The notes beneath the pieces were generated by a model. It did no database searches. It was not told the origin of the DNA and was given only the letters and a program-made list of their open reading frames with translations. The translations under genes and the position numbers were made by a program. This document shows, one piece after another, positions 47,844 through 57,264 of a stretch of DNA of 64,000 nt. This DNA comes from Candidatus Coxiella mudrowiae (GTDB lineage: Bacteria; Pseudomonadota; Gammaproteobacteria; Coxiellales; Coxiellaceae), in assembly GCA_001077715.1 (NCBI GenBank), contig CP011126.1, forward strand, positions 620,001-684,000, read 5' to 3'. Position 1 is the first letter of the stretch; each line of letters opens with the position of its first letter.

Positions 47844-48893
47844 ATGAAAAATCAAACCTTGCCGACCTCTTCTTTGAAAAAAGAATTGTTGCAACAAACA
47901 GTTGAACATATTGATATTACCCGTTTTGACGCCCGTCCGATTGTTGATGCGATGGATCGAATGTCATTTACCTCTCGAGATCTTGCCAGAGCAACGCAGA
48001 TTTTTAACCGAATGCTTCAAGACAAGGAATGCAGTATTGTTTTGACTATCGCTGGGTCAACTTCGGCTGGCGGTTGCATGAAATTATATGCCGATTTAGT
48101 GAAATACAATATGGTGGACGCCATTGTGGCAACCGGTGCTAGCATCGTGGATATGGATTTTTTTGAAGCCTTAGGTTTTCGCCATTATCAAGGTACGCCG
48201 GCAGTGGATGATCGGCAATTACGTGATTTATATATCGATCGAATTTACGATACCTATATCGATGAAGAAGATTTGCAACGATGTGATCATGCCATTTTTG
48301 AAATTGCTAATAGACTTGAGCCTCGTCCTTATAGCTCGCGTGAATTTATTCAGGCTGTGGGTGCTTTTTTGCAGGAAGGAAAGGCCAAAAAAGAAGATTC
48401 GTTAGTGCAGCTGGCCTATGAAAATGATGTACCGATCTTTTGTCCTGCTTTTACTGACTCTTCAGCAGGTTTTGGATTGGTACTCCATCAAGTAAAAAAT
48501 CCTGCTAAGCATTTAACTATCGATTCCATCCGAGATTTTCGTGAGTTAACAGAAATTAAAATTCAAGCAGGGACAACTGGATTATTAATGATCGGGGGTG
48601 GTGTTCCAAAAAATTTTGTTCAAGACACGGTAGTTTGCGCAGAAGTTATTGGAAAGTCGGTGGATATGCATAAGTACGTTATTCAAATAACTGTAGCAGA
48701 CGTGCGCGATGGAGCGTGTTCCAGTTCGACCCTTAAAGAAGCTTGTTCCTGGGGCAAAGTAGATACGTCCTATGAGCAAATGGTTTATGCAGAAGCTACG
48801 TCCGTATTGCCGTTATTAACAAGCGATGCTTATCATCGAGGTTTTTGGAAAGATCGGTCGCGCCGACGCTACGCTCGGTTGTTTAATGAGTAA
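47844..48893 (+). CDS. Deoxyhypusine synthase-like protein
   Basis: Family of NAD-dependent aminobutyl transferases. The 349 residues include LTIAGSTSAGGCMKLYADLV, DAIVATGASIVDMDFFEALGF, PAFTDSSAGFGLVLHQ and TTGLLMIGGGVPKNFVQDT, all typical. Bacteria lack eIF5A, the deoxyhypusine substrate. Related bacterial proteins move aminobutyl groups between polyamines (for example homospermidine synthase), so a polyamine product is the likely role. The lysine nucleophile region is not as clear as in eukaryotic enzymes. I chose the ATG at 47844 after GAGGAAA; a GTG five codons upstream is in frame. Confidence 0.88.
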   Translation: MKNQTLPTSSLKKELLQQTVEHIDITRFDARPIVDAMDRMSFTSRDLARATQIFNRMLQDKECSIVLTIAGSTSAGGCMKLYADLVKYNMVDAIVATGASIVDMDFFEALGFRHYQGTPAVDDRQLRDLYIDRIYDTYIDEEDLQRCDHAIFEIANRLEPRPYSSREFIQAVGAFLQEGKAKKEDSLVQLAYENDVPIFCPAFTDSSAGFGLVLHQVKNPAKHLTIDSIRDFRELTEIKIQAGTTGLLMIGGGVPKNFVQDTVVCAEVIGKSVDMHKYVIQITVADVRDGACSSSTLKEACSWGKVDTSYEQMVYAEATSVLPLLTSDAYHRGFWKDRSRRRYARLFNE

Positions 48894-48901
48894 TCGAAAT
48901 A

Positions 48902-49783
48902 ATGAAATGCCTTCCTCCTAAACAAGCTTTTTTAGGTTTGGACACTCAAGATGCCATGAGTTATGAAAACGCAAAGGCTGTCATAATTCCCTTTGGATTG
49001 GAGCAGTCTGTAAGCTATGGCGGGGGTACTGCCAAGGGACCCGCCGCGATGATTCAAGCCTCGCATGAGGTGGAGTTATTTGATGAAGCCCTTTGGTACG
49101 AGCCTTACCGTGACATCGGTATTGTAACCTTGGAAGAGCCCAAGATCGAAAATGACATACCAAAAGCATTGCAGCAATTGGAGGGGTTAGTAGAACGTGT
49201 TCTAGAAGACAAAAAGTTTCCCTTTATTTTTGGAGGAGAGCATTCGATCACTGTGGGCTCTATCCGCTCGTTTGTTAAACGGTGTCCTAATTTAGCAATT
49301 TTGCATTTTGATGCGCATGCAGATTTGCGCGATGGATACCATGGCGAACATTTTTCTCATGCCTCGACAATTCGGCGTTGTTTAGATCATCCGAATATCG
49401 AAGTTGTTTCAGCTGGCATTCGAAATATTTCTGCGGAGGAAATTTATTTTTTTGAAGCCAATCAAAAACGAATTCATATTTATTGGGCAAAAGATAAGAA
49501 AAATTGGGACATAAAAAAAATTATTGCTCCCTTAAAAAACCGTCCCATTTATCTCACATTTGATGTGGATGGATTTGATGCAAGTTTAATGCCTGCCACT
49601 GGAACGCCGGAGCCAGGTGGATTATTTTGGAATGATGCGCTCGAAATTATTGCTGCAGCGAGCCAGGTGGGGACTATTGTTGGCGCCGATATTAATGAAT
49701 TAGCGCCCATTCCTTATTTTCACAGTTGTGATTTTTTAGCAGCTAAACTGGCTTATAAAATTCTTTCTCTAGCCTTCGTTTAG
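48902..49783 (+). CDS. speB: Agmatinase / ureohydrolase family enzyme
   Basis: Binuclear manganese hydrolase that splits agmatine into putrescine and urea. The 293 residues contain IFGGEHSITVGSI, LAILHFDAHADLRD and YLTFDVDGFDASLMPATGT-PEPGG, giving the metal-binding His and Asp residues of the family. Length is normal. It is nine bases downstream of the deoxyhypusine synthase-like gene. No arginine decarboxylase is seen in this window, so the agmatine source is unclear and another guanidino substrate is possible. Confidence 0.9.
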   Translation: MKCLPPKQAFLGLDTQDAMSYENAKAVIIPFGLEQSVSYGGGTAKGPAAMIQASHEVELFDEALWYEPYRDIGIVTLEEPKIENDIPKALQQLEGLVERVLEDKKFPFIFGGEHSITVGSIRSFVKRCPNLAILHFDAHADLRDGYHGEHFSHASTIRRCLDHPNIEVVSAGIRNISAEEIYFFEANQKRIHIYWAKDKKNWDIKKIIAPLKNRPIYLTFDVDGFDASLMPATGTPEPGGLFWNDALEIIAAASQVGTIVGADINELAPIPYFHSCDFLAAKLAYKILSLAFV

Positions 49784-49804
49784 GGGAGACGTCCTGTTCT
49801 TCCC

Positions 49805-49990
49805 TCACTTTTTTCCACGATGTGTTTTTTTATTAACGTAATTGGCATAGCTTTTAATTGCAATGACTAAACGGTTTACAAACGTTTTACGTATCTCTTT
49901 AGAAAAATCTACTAAAAATTTAACCACTCCGAGTCCTAAAATACTCACTCCAAAATATTTGTCTATTAATGCAAATATATTAGGGGTGGT
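49805..49990 (-). pseudogene. YqjK-like small protein remnant
   Basis: A minus-strand frame without an ATG reads KSTTPNIFALIDKYFGVSIL-GLGVVKFLVDFSKEIRKTF and ends in a basic tail. It follows the YqjE-like gene as yqjK follows yqjE in enterobacteria. Lack of a normal start suggests decay, though an unusual start is possible. Confidence 0.35.
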
Positions 49991-49995
49991 TGATT

Positions 49996-50226
49996 TTAAT
50001 TGAGCTTTAGTACGGGAAGCTTTATTTTACTCAAAATTTTTAACAGAAACACTGAAGAAATTGCCACAAGAAGGACGATAAGACCGCAAGTTAATGCAAT
50101 GAGGGCGGTGCTCAAATGAATATTCAGATAAAGGTAAAGAGAAACAATGACAAATCCCAAGCCGAGCAGCACCAATATCCAAACAAGACACAAAAGAACA
50201 ATGCCGATTATAAAGGTTGTCATCAT
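49996..50226 (-). CDS. YqjE-like (DUF1469, holin-like) membrane protein, short
   Basis: A 76-residue protein with two strong membrane spans, IGIVLLCLVWILVLLGLGFV and LIALTCGLIVLLVAISSVFL. The layout fits the C-terminal part of YqjE/DUF1469 proteins (usually about 120-140 residues), without the amphipathic N-terminus. Its ATG overlaps the stop of the upstream YqjD-like remnant, as in the usual yqjD-yqjE pair. Such proteins are associated with stress and membrane-attached ribosomes, but direct functions are poorly known. Confidence 0.55.
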   Translation of the reverse strand: MMTTFIIGIVLLCLVWILVLLGLGFVIVSLYLYLNIHLSTALIALTCGLIVLLVAISSVFLLKILSKIKLPVLKLN

Positions 50227-50466
50227 TTTTTACGGGTCAATAAGCGACTTACTATACTGGCTAATAAACTAGCGCCAAAAGGATAACCTACTGTGGCTAA
50301 CTAACCGTTTCTTTTTACATTTTGCTTCAACTGTATCTAAAGTATGTTTGCCCGAGTAATGAGGTTATCTTTCATCGCTTCAGCTTCGCTTTTACTGCAT
50401 TCAGTTATCATTGCTAAAATTAGCGAATTCTTGTCTAAGATCTCCGTTTTTAGTTACTTTGGGCAT
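50223..50466 (-). pseudogene. YqjD/ElaB-like (DUF883) protein, broken
   Basis: The start MPKVTKNGDLRQEFANFSND follows a GGAG site. After stops and a shift, the end reads VGYPFGASLLASIVSRLLTRKK, the C-terminal membrane anchor typical of YqjD/ElaB (AVxxPxxAL..G...G.LLxRR). The helical middle is interrupted by three stops. YqjD-type proteins tether ribosomes to the membrane in stationary phase. Confidence 0.7.
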
Positions 50467-50586
50467 GGCCATTCTCCTTTGTGATTCTAAAAGAAATATA
50501 GCAACGGTGAATGGGAATGCGGATGGAGGTTTAAAAATTCAAATTCTTATTCACTTTCAGTCTAAAGTTCTTTTATTTTGCTAATA

Positions 50587-51840
50587 CTAAAATCCCAAGC
50601 TTTTGTGGGCATAAGGTTTGGGGGGAATGACAAGTTCATTAGGATTTGTTGATACATCGACCAATATTGGGGCATCCTTAATTTCGAAAGCTTGTTTTAC
50701 AGCATTTTCGAGCTAGTCATGACTTTCCACGCGGATACCTTCGCCGCCCATTGCTTTAGCACATTCAGTGAGGTTGGGGTTATGCAACGTAAACGTAACC
50801 CCCATTCCGGATATTCGGCAGCCTCCATTTTCATCCGCACTAACCCTAACTTATCGTTATTAAATACAAAAGCTTTAATGGGAAGTTTGTAAGTTACCAT
50901 GGTAAAATAAAATCTCCCATAAGCATCGTAAAGCCGCCATCTCCGCAAAGGGCGACTACCGAATGTTTTCGGGTCAAGCGCTTGAATACCAATGGCTTGA
51001 ACAAAAGCATTTGCCATTGAGGCCAGGTTAAAAGAGGCAATAAAATCGCGCCTTCCTTTCATTTGTATGTGGCGTGCCATCCAAATAATGGGCTTACCCG
51101 TACGTATCCGCGGTAGAGACAGCGTCCTTACTAGCATAGTGATCGATGTAATGGGCTAAGGCTTGGGGGCGAACGTAATCCTTATTGCTATGAGAAACGC
51201 GTTTTAAAATAAAGTAGCCTCCCATTTTTGGCGTTTTTCCTGCGCTTTCTTTAAATGAGAATCGTGTTTTTTTAGCGAATCATGGGGAATAGGGTTGTGA
51301 CAGTTTTTTACATCTTTTTGGGAGGGTTCCGATGTCTGAGGGGACCGATAGGTGAGCAACTCCTTGACACGCTAACGCCGTTTGCGCAGCTAATAAACCT
51401 AAACGAGGCATTTGCTCGGGGGGGATAACAGTTTCATTATAAACAGAGATATCGTCGAACAACTGATCTAGATTAATTTCTTCGTGATAATCCCTTCCAA
51501 TTTCATCTCGCGGTGTCTGAACTGTAAGGGCTAACACAGGAGCGTATTCGTATTTGGCATCGTACAATCTATTTATAAGATAAACGATAAACGACACCGG
51601 GTCCCACCGTTCCTACACAAGGGCCCAGTTTTTCAGTCAATTTAGCTTGGGTTCCTGCAGCGAAAGCACCCATTTCTTCGTGGCGTGAACAGTGATCCAT
51701 TCGAAACGTTTATGTTTGTCAGTTCTTAGTGCATCGGCAAGATGATTAATGGCATCTCTCTAAAAACTCCGAAAATTTGTTGATTGCTGCATCCATGAAT
51801 AATGTTGAGCATCATTTCCCATAGGGTAATACTCATGGTA
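50587..51840 (-). pseudogene. PoxB-like thiamine-diphosphate enzyme, broken
   Basis: Frame-joined pieces read INHLADALRTDKHKRFEWIT, EEMGAFAAGTQAKLTEKLGP, LINRLYDAKYEYAPVLALTV-QTPRDEIGRDYHEEINLDQL, QTALACQGVAHLSVPSDI, RRDFIASFNLASMANAF, TYKLPIKAFVFNNDKLGLV-RMKMEA, and FEIKDAPILVDVSTNPNEL to the stop at 50587. This is a pyruvate oxidase/acetolactate synthase-type enzyme with the invariant catalytic Glu (HEEMGAFAAG) still visible. The GDGG cofactor loop is scrambled by frameshifts. At least six lesions separate the parts. Confidence 0.85.
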
Positions 51841-52142
51841 GTTTCCTTAATAATAGCCTCTTATTATTAAAGAATAGATGTCACCTGTTTCTTTGTCAAA
51901 CGTCTTATATTTTTCTTCTATTCGCTGAGTTCCTCACTCCTGTCCTATTTTTAAAGTCAAAAAATTGGACAATTTCATGAGCAACCACTTGCTTAAAAAC
52001 TAAATAGGTAAATAAATAATTTTAAAATTCCATTTTCTTGGAAGGCGAGGGAAACGAGTTTTATTTTAGAACAGATTATTTTAGAACAGATATAAAAGTT
52101 TCTACAATTATCAAAATTTTTCCGGATCAAGAGGTATTGCAT
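51841..52142. other. Intergenic region
   Basis: No gene is supported. It contains a perfect 15-bp tandem duplication (ttattttagaacaga, 52061-52090) shortly before the ABC operon remnant. Confidence 0.4.
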
Positions 52143-52881
52143 TGCGCCGGCAATTGAAGGTTAAGTAGTTTGCCTGAGGTGGAATCCCATATAAAGCGCT
52201 ATGCGGAACAGGCCGAACTGACAACTACAATTAACGCTCAAAATATAATAAAAATGGATAGTGCAGGCACTTTACTTTTTCACACTTTAATAAGCCAGCT
52301 CCAATCATTAGAGAAAAGTTTAGAAATTCAAGGGTTGAATCAAAATACTAAAACTTTTACGGCCATTTTGTGCGAGTTCGCTCCTTTGATTACTGACATT
52401 ATTGCGGCAGGACGAACGAGTACAGCATTTACAGTACAAATTAGCACTATGAAGGTGAATGAGGAAATCGACGTGCTGAATACAATGGGTGTATCCCCAC
52501 TTGAACCTCTCGTTTTACCAAAATTTTTTACCTTATTAATCACGTTAACCTTGCTGATGGCTTGGGCAGATATTTTTGCAGTTTTTGGTAGTATGCTCAT
52601 GGCTAAATCCCAATTAGACATTGGCTATGTGGCTTATTTAGACCGATTTCAGCATGCTATTCCTCTGCGTCATTATGTATGGGGTATGGGGGGTGTCGGG
52701 TTGATTAAAGCCTAAGGTATTCGGCTTAATTATTGCAGCTGTGGGTTGTTTTCAAGGTTTTCAAGTGGGCTGCGCAGATAGCGTAGGTCAAAAAACTACT
52801 CAAAGCGCAGTGCAATCCATTTTTCTTATTATCATTGCCGATGCTATTTTTTCTGTGATATTTAGCTGGCGAGGTATCTGA
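52143..52881 (+). pseudogene. MlaE-type ABC permease with STAS domain, internally deleted
   Basis: The N-terminal part is a STAS domain (NAQNIIKMDSAGTLLFHTLI-SQLQSLEKSLEIQGLNQ). The sequence jumps directly to ILCEFAPLITDIIAAGRTST-AFTVQIST, MKVNEEIDVLNTMGVSPLEP-LVLPKF, the C-terminal part of the MlaE permease. The first roughly 100 permease residues, including the first membrane spans, are missing in frame. A stop at 52715 precedes the last helix (GLIIAAVGCFQGFQVGCAD). MlaE-type permeases move phospholipids between membranes. Its TGA overlaps the start of the ATPase gene. Confidence 0.85.
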
Positions 52882-53681
52882 TGGCTGCTTCTGAACCTTC
52901 TCAGCCTCTGATTGAGATTCGTGGTTTGCGTAATCAATTGGGGAGGGGAGCTTATTCACGAGGAGTTAGAATTATTCATTAATCGAGGAGAAATCGTTGC
53001 CATCATCGGTCCTAGCGGATGCGGTAAAACAATTTTATTGCACAGTATTTTGAAGCTTCAAAAACCTACAGCTGGAGATATTCAAGTTTTTGGTGTAAAC
53101 GTAGCTAATTGTACAGAAGCCGAAGCTTTGTCCGTACAGCGGTGATGGGGAGTAATGTTTCAAAGCTCTGCGTTATTCAGTTCACTGTGCGTTTTAGAAA
53201 ATGTTCTTTTTCCGTTACAGGAATATTTAAATTTAGAATCAGATACACAAACAGAAATTGCACTAACTGGATTAGAGTGATGCAGCGAATAAATACCCTG
53301 CCAAGAAGCTTAGCGGAGGTATGAAAAAACGTGCTGCCTTAGCCCGTACTATCGCATTAGACCCAGAACTTCTATTTCTCGATGAACCGACTACTGGATT
53401 GACTACTGGATTAGATCCTAAAAGCGCGAGCGAAATGGATGAATTAATTTTATATCTAAAAGAAATATCTAAAAGAAACTCTTGGATTAACGGTGGTTTT
53501 AGTAACTCACGATCTCGATACACTATGGCGAGTTTCTGAACGGATTGTTTTTTTAAGTGAAAGAAAAGTTTTAGCGGCTATGTCAATGTCCCAATTGGTT
53601 CGGCACCCGCATCCTACTGTTCAAGAGTATTTCAGTCGTGGTCGAAGCGCTTTTAAACACCGACAAATCTACAATACTTAG
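52881..53681 (+). pseudogene. MlaF-type ABC ATPase, broken
   Basis: Pieces in order: PSQPLIEIRGLRN, then GEIVAIIGPSGCGKTILLHSI (Walker A), MFQSSALFSSLCVLENVLFP (the Q loop), LSGGMKKRAALARTIALDPE-LLFLDEPTTG (signature and Walker B), VLVTHDLDTLWRVSERIVFL. At least four frameshifts. A 12-bp duplication (gactactggatt, 53389-53412) doubled TTGL in frame and a 13-bp duplication (53452-53477) broke the frame. Confidence 0.88.
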
Positions 53682-53682
53682 A

Positions 53683-54565
53683 AGTATCGGGGATAGGTCC
53701 TCAAACCCCAGTGCGATTTAATGGAGTTAAAATGGGTTACGTGCAAAAGATTGAATTAAATCGGGCCGATTTTCAGCAAGTAATTTTGAAGTTAAAAATT
53801 AGAGAGAAACACCTGTCACCACAAGCACTATTGCGACATTACCGATCCGAAGGAATTATGAGAACAGATTATGTAGCTTTAAAAGCATTGACCGCCACGG
53901 CCCCCGCTGTTATAATCATTCAATCCGGTGAAAAATATTCTGTTATTCCTTCCAAGCCCTCCTTGTTAATGAAATCCTCCTTGTTAATGAAATCCTCCTT
54001 GTTAATGAAATCCTCCTTGTTAATGAAATCCTCCTTGTTAATGAAATTGAGTACCGCTTTAGAGGAAGTTACTAAAACGATTAAAGAATTGAGTGACAAT
54101 ATAGAAAGAATTGAGTGACAATATAGAAAAAGTTTTTGATGAAAAAATCGCCGAGCAATTACTGCCAGTTTAGCCAATTTACAGAAAATAACGATGACAT
54201 TGGCAGCTAATTCACAAAATATTAATTCAACCATGATCTCTATGAAAAAGTTTATGTCTAATAGTGCCAAATCCAGTGAACAGTTACCATCGATAATGCA
54301 CCAATTAAATAGCATTTTAGCCGGGATGAAATTAACCGCGTACCAATTTGAATAACAGGACGAAGTATGAAATTGACAGTGCGGGATGCTCAATACAACT
54401 ATGCAAAACGTATCCACTCAAATGATGCCCAGTGTCCAACAATTACTTGATAAATTCAATGTAATGGTTGTTCATTTACAACAATTAAGTAGGGATTTAG
54501 AACACAATCCATCAATTTTAGTTAGAGTTAAATATCCTTCTCCACCAGGTCCGGGAGAGAAATAA
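53683..54565 (+). pseudogene. MlaD-type MCE-domain protein, broken
   Basis: Reads TPVRFNGVKMGYVQKIELNRAD, FQQVILKLKIREK and YVALKALTATAP, the MCE domain of lipid-transfer proteins, but without the N-terminal membrane anchor. It continues SVIPSKPSLLMKS, five copies of SLLMK(S/L), STALEEVTKTIKELSDNIER, then a stop caused by a 22-bp duplication (54086-54129). Downstream frames continue as a coiled coil (TMTLAANSQNINSTMISMKK) to PSPPGPGEK at 54565. The last base of its stop starts the lipoprotein gene. Confidence 0.82.
53959..54048 (+). repeat. 18-bp in-frame tandem repeat, five copies
   Basis: Five head-to-tail copies of ctccttgttaatgaaatc, the fifth differing at its last base. Each encodes SLLMKS. 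In other members of this family the SKPSLLMKLSTALEEV segment occurs once, so the array is an expansion of a single ancestral copy. Confidence 0.97.
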
Positions 54566-55191
54566 TGGGAATTTTTAAAATGCATTTTATTTTATGCATT
54601 TTATTTTTTATTTACCCTTTCCTTTCCTTAGGTGCTTGCGGTCTTATAGCTGTTCCGCCAATATCCTAATTATCAACTTGAGGATTTGCATTCGATAAAA
54701 GTACCACCTGCTAAATCATTTGACTTTAGTTTCTACACCAATGGCTAGCTCCGGCTAGAAAACTTCAGGAATGATTTATGGAATGATTTATATGCTGACT
54801 CCCTATCAATTGAGCTCTTATGCCATATGCCAGTAGTCAGTGGGTTGCGCCACCTTCTCAAATATCTTTATTTTTTTGAGTGTTGCGTCAAACGGAACAT
54901 TTTTTTACAATAATTTCATTACCCTTTTTTTGTAGGGTTAACATTATTTTGACACTCTTTTATTGAAATTGCAACAAGAATTTTTCTTTCCTAATTAGTC
55001 AGGTTCGGTTAACCGTTCAAGCTTCGTTAATTAAAAGTTCAAAAATAACCGAATTATGGCAAGTCAGATTTTAGAAGTTCTTATTCCGGCACCGAGTAAT
55101 AACCCTTATGGAAGTGTTTGTCAGCTAATCGCGCGGGGCCGCTATTATTGGTCATCGCATTGCTTTATTTTGTGCTGCTCATGCGCGATAA
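54565..55191 (+). pseudogene. ABC-type transport auxiliary lipoprotein (PqiC/LpoC-like), broken
   Basis: Starts with a signal-like hydrophobic segment (LCILFFIYPFLSLGACGL) with a lipobox-like Cys, then YQLEDLHSIKVPPAKSFDFS-F, MLTPYQLSSYAYSQWVAPPSQI and AIIGHRIALFCAAHAR. The SxWxxPP...L segment is the hallmark of ABC_trans_aux lipoproteins. Several frame changes; two tandem duplications (54580-54607, 54768-54791) contribute. It is the fourth gene of the Mla-like operon. Confidence 0.75.
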
Positions 55192-55339
55192 ATGCTGCGA
55201 TAAATGCTATTTAATTATTTCTGATGGTGAATTGACAGTTCACTAGTGTTTGCTTGGGGAGACCGCAACTGTGATCTTGTAGGATGGTATTATATTCCCA
55301 GGTGGTGTTTTTTAAGTCTTCAATATTAATTCAATATTA

Positions 55340-55646
55340 AAAGGATAATAAACACTGGATAGTAAAACTACCCATTGACCATCGCTTGCTTTATAGATGC
55401 AGGTAGATGCAGGCAATGCGCTTTTTGGCAGGAGAATATACAGCTCCTCCAAAATTTTTTGCTTCTAAAATTACGTTTAAAGGAGTGGGCTGATAAGATT
55501 TTCAAACGGGGGGGGAATTATTAGAAGTCCAATAGCTTTTGCTATTTTGCTGTAAATTGGTGGGGGCAAGTGGCTCCCCAAATCTGCCAAGCAAAACCGA
55601 TTCCTAAAATGGTTATCCCAATCTTCCTGAGTAACGATTGACGCAT
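55340..55646 (-). pseudogene. Small secreted protein, broken
   Basis: Minus-strand start MRQSLLRKIGITILGIGFAWQI-WGATCP is a typical signal peptide with a cleavage point after WGA and a following CPPP-like segment, as in DUF3757 proteins. Later pieces (NFGGAVYSPAKKRIACIYL) are out of frame. A 10-bp duplication (tagatgcagg, 55394-55413) and an 11-bp one (55319-55340) lie within or beside it. Confidence 0.45.
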
Positions 55647-55754
55647 CGTCTCTTCTTTTTTACTTTCAATAGAGAACCTAAATAATTATAGCCAATCGGT
55701 GTATTATTAAATTATCCTTCCCGTTAGAAGGGAAGGTTCAAGCAAGGAATACTA

Positions 55755-56246
55755 ATGCCTAAAACTGAAATTGGCCTGTTCCACTTAAATTAAGAAAAGG
55801 CAGATAAGGCTAAGACTACTAAAGAATTAGATTTAGAAAAGTATATCTATGCCGCCGGTATTGTCCATAGCAAGGATTCTTTTTATGCGCGTCAGTTTAG
55901 CGCTTCTTAATTAAGAGGAAATGTGGAGCCATATGGAGCAATTAAGAAAAGGTGGCGTATTTGTTGCCACAGAAATGGAAAGTTTTATTATTTTTACCTT
56001 AGCCAGTTTGTACAGTTATCGCTTTTCAAAAGGCTTTCAAAAGCCAAGTGAGATTATTAAAGTAGGTTTGATACTCACTATTATCCGTGGGATAAGACGC
56101 CCGTCCGTTCCAATAAGGAACTTATCGGAAAGGCTATTCAGCGTGCTCTAGATATTGGCATTCACAGCATTAAATTTCTATTCGACTTAGAGAACGAGAG
56201 TAAGTGGATAGGCACCTGCAAGCCTAAAGTCGACGTGACTGCGGTA
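55755..56246 (+). pseudogene. Uridine/nucleoside phosphorylase C-terminal part, broken
   Basis: Pieces read DLEKYIYAAGIVHSKDSFYA, then QLRKGGVFVATEMESFIIFTLAS-LYSYRF, then EIIKVGLILTII, and finally DEELIGKAIQRALDIGIHSIKF-LFDLE. VATEMES is the catalytic/substrate-binding region of uridine phosphorylases (xxEMExxxLF). The N-terminal half with the phosphate site is missing. The enzyme would salvage uracil from uridine. Confidence 0.75.
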
Positions 56247-56923
56247 ATCTAGTTCCCATCGAAGCTTTCCAACTGTCTGCCCTTTCCTTGGAAGCTATTT
56301 TTGGGATAGTAAGTAATAACAACATCACTTACTCGCTGTAATTTCTCCCCATTAGAGGAAAAATGAGATTGAGGATAATAACTGAAGGTAATATCGGCCG
56401 ATCCGACGGACTTTTCCTTCATTCCCTGAGATGCTGGGACAGTCGGATTGAAAACGGGGATTTATCGTGAGCGGCGAGGGCCCATTGTTGAAGGGAATTT
56501 TATTTCCGTAATATTTAAAGTTAAAGGCTAGGAAAAGGACAGTTAGCTGAAGAGCATGAATAATAACTGATGGGGACACTCCTCCGACTTCTGCAATCTT
56601 TCCACTGTTTCCATTGAGGGCCGAAGAAGGGTAATACTTGATGTTAAGCCCATCCGTTGATGGCATGGCTTGTTTATGTCCGATGATTTGATTAAGTTGG
56701 TGGAGCGTTTCCATTTTGGCATCATTCGCTTTGACAGATTCCAAATAGCCATAAACACTAACATAGAAGGTCACTTTGCGGAGTTTTGATGAGCACGGCT
56801 TAAAGGAAGCCATAACCGTCCGTGACTTGGGTTATAATTGTTACCTTCGGCGAAGCCTAATAAGGGAATAAGCAAGGCTATAATAAACTTAAAAGTGTTG
56901 GATTATAGGCTCTTTTGGCGCAT
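56243..56923 (-). pseudogene. Secreted protein with repeated YYP motifs, broken
   Basis: An ATG at 56923 after GGAG is followed by a stop at codon 7 and then a signal peptide (KFIIALLIPLLGFAEG). A long frame (56352-56813) reads VYGYLESVKANDAKMETLHQ, LNIKYYPSSALNGNSGKIAEVG, and NFKYYGNKIPFNNG. After a shift come ITFSYYPQSHFSSNGEKLQR and ITYYPKNSFQGKGRQLESFD. The recurrent pattern is a beta strand with YYP or YYG followed by about eight residues and a Gly-Lys-Leu. I do not recognise the family. It overlaps the phosphorylase remnant end to end. Confidence 0.45.
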
Positions 56924-57063
56924 GTGAAACTCCGCTAGGATGTTCGATTTGGCTTATATAAAGTATAAATGCCAAAATCTAGCATTGGATTATTTTTGCC
57001 AAGGGGCTTGAGTGGCTATGGTATTTAGTGTTCAATATGCCCCCTTAACTATATGAAATTACT

Positions 57064-57149
57064 GCGAGAGTGGCGGAATTGGTAGACGCGTTGGATTTAG
57101 GTTCCAGTAGGTAATCCCTGTGAGAGTTCGAGTCTCTCCTCTCGCACCA
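57064..57149 (+). tRNA. tRNA-Leu (TAG)
   Basis: Acceptor GCGAGAG pairs with CTCTCGC. The anticodon stem TTGGA/TCCA-G region encloses TTTAGGT with anticodon TAG, a long variable arm follows, the T loop is GTTCGAGTC, and the CCA end is encoded. It lies 115 bases upstream of tig. Confidence 0.95.
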
Positions 57150-57264
57150 CTGAACCTCTCTTAAAATTGTCTGGTTGAGTAAGGCCTTGCTAAAAATCGA
57201 CGAGACTTAGCTCCTCATAGTAGAATTTCAAGACAGGTTCGAGAAGAAAATAGGCAAAGGTTTT

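Noticed and set aside
53959-54048. Possible CRISPR or regulatory iteron array
   Set aside because: Units are contiguous and in frame with an MCE-family protein; no spacers, no replication genes nearby.
53920-54417. Minus-strand 165-codon frame over the MCE gene
   Set aside because: It only translates the 18-bp repeat in reverse (repeated DFINKE) and neighbouring coiled-coil sequence antisense.
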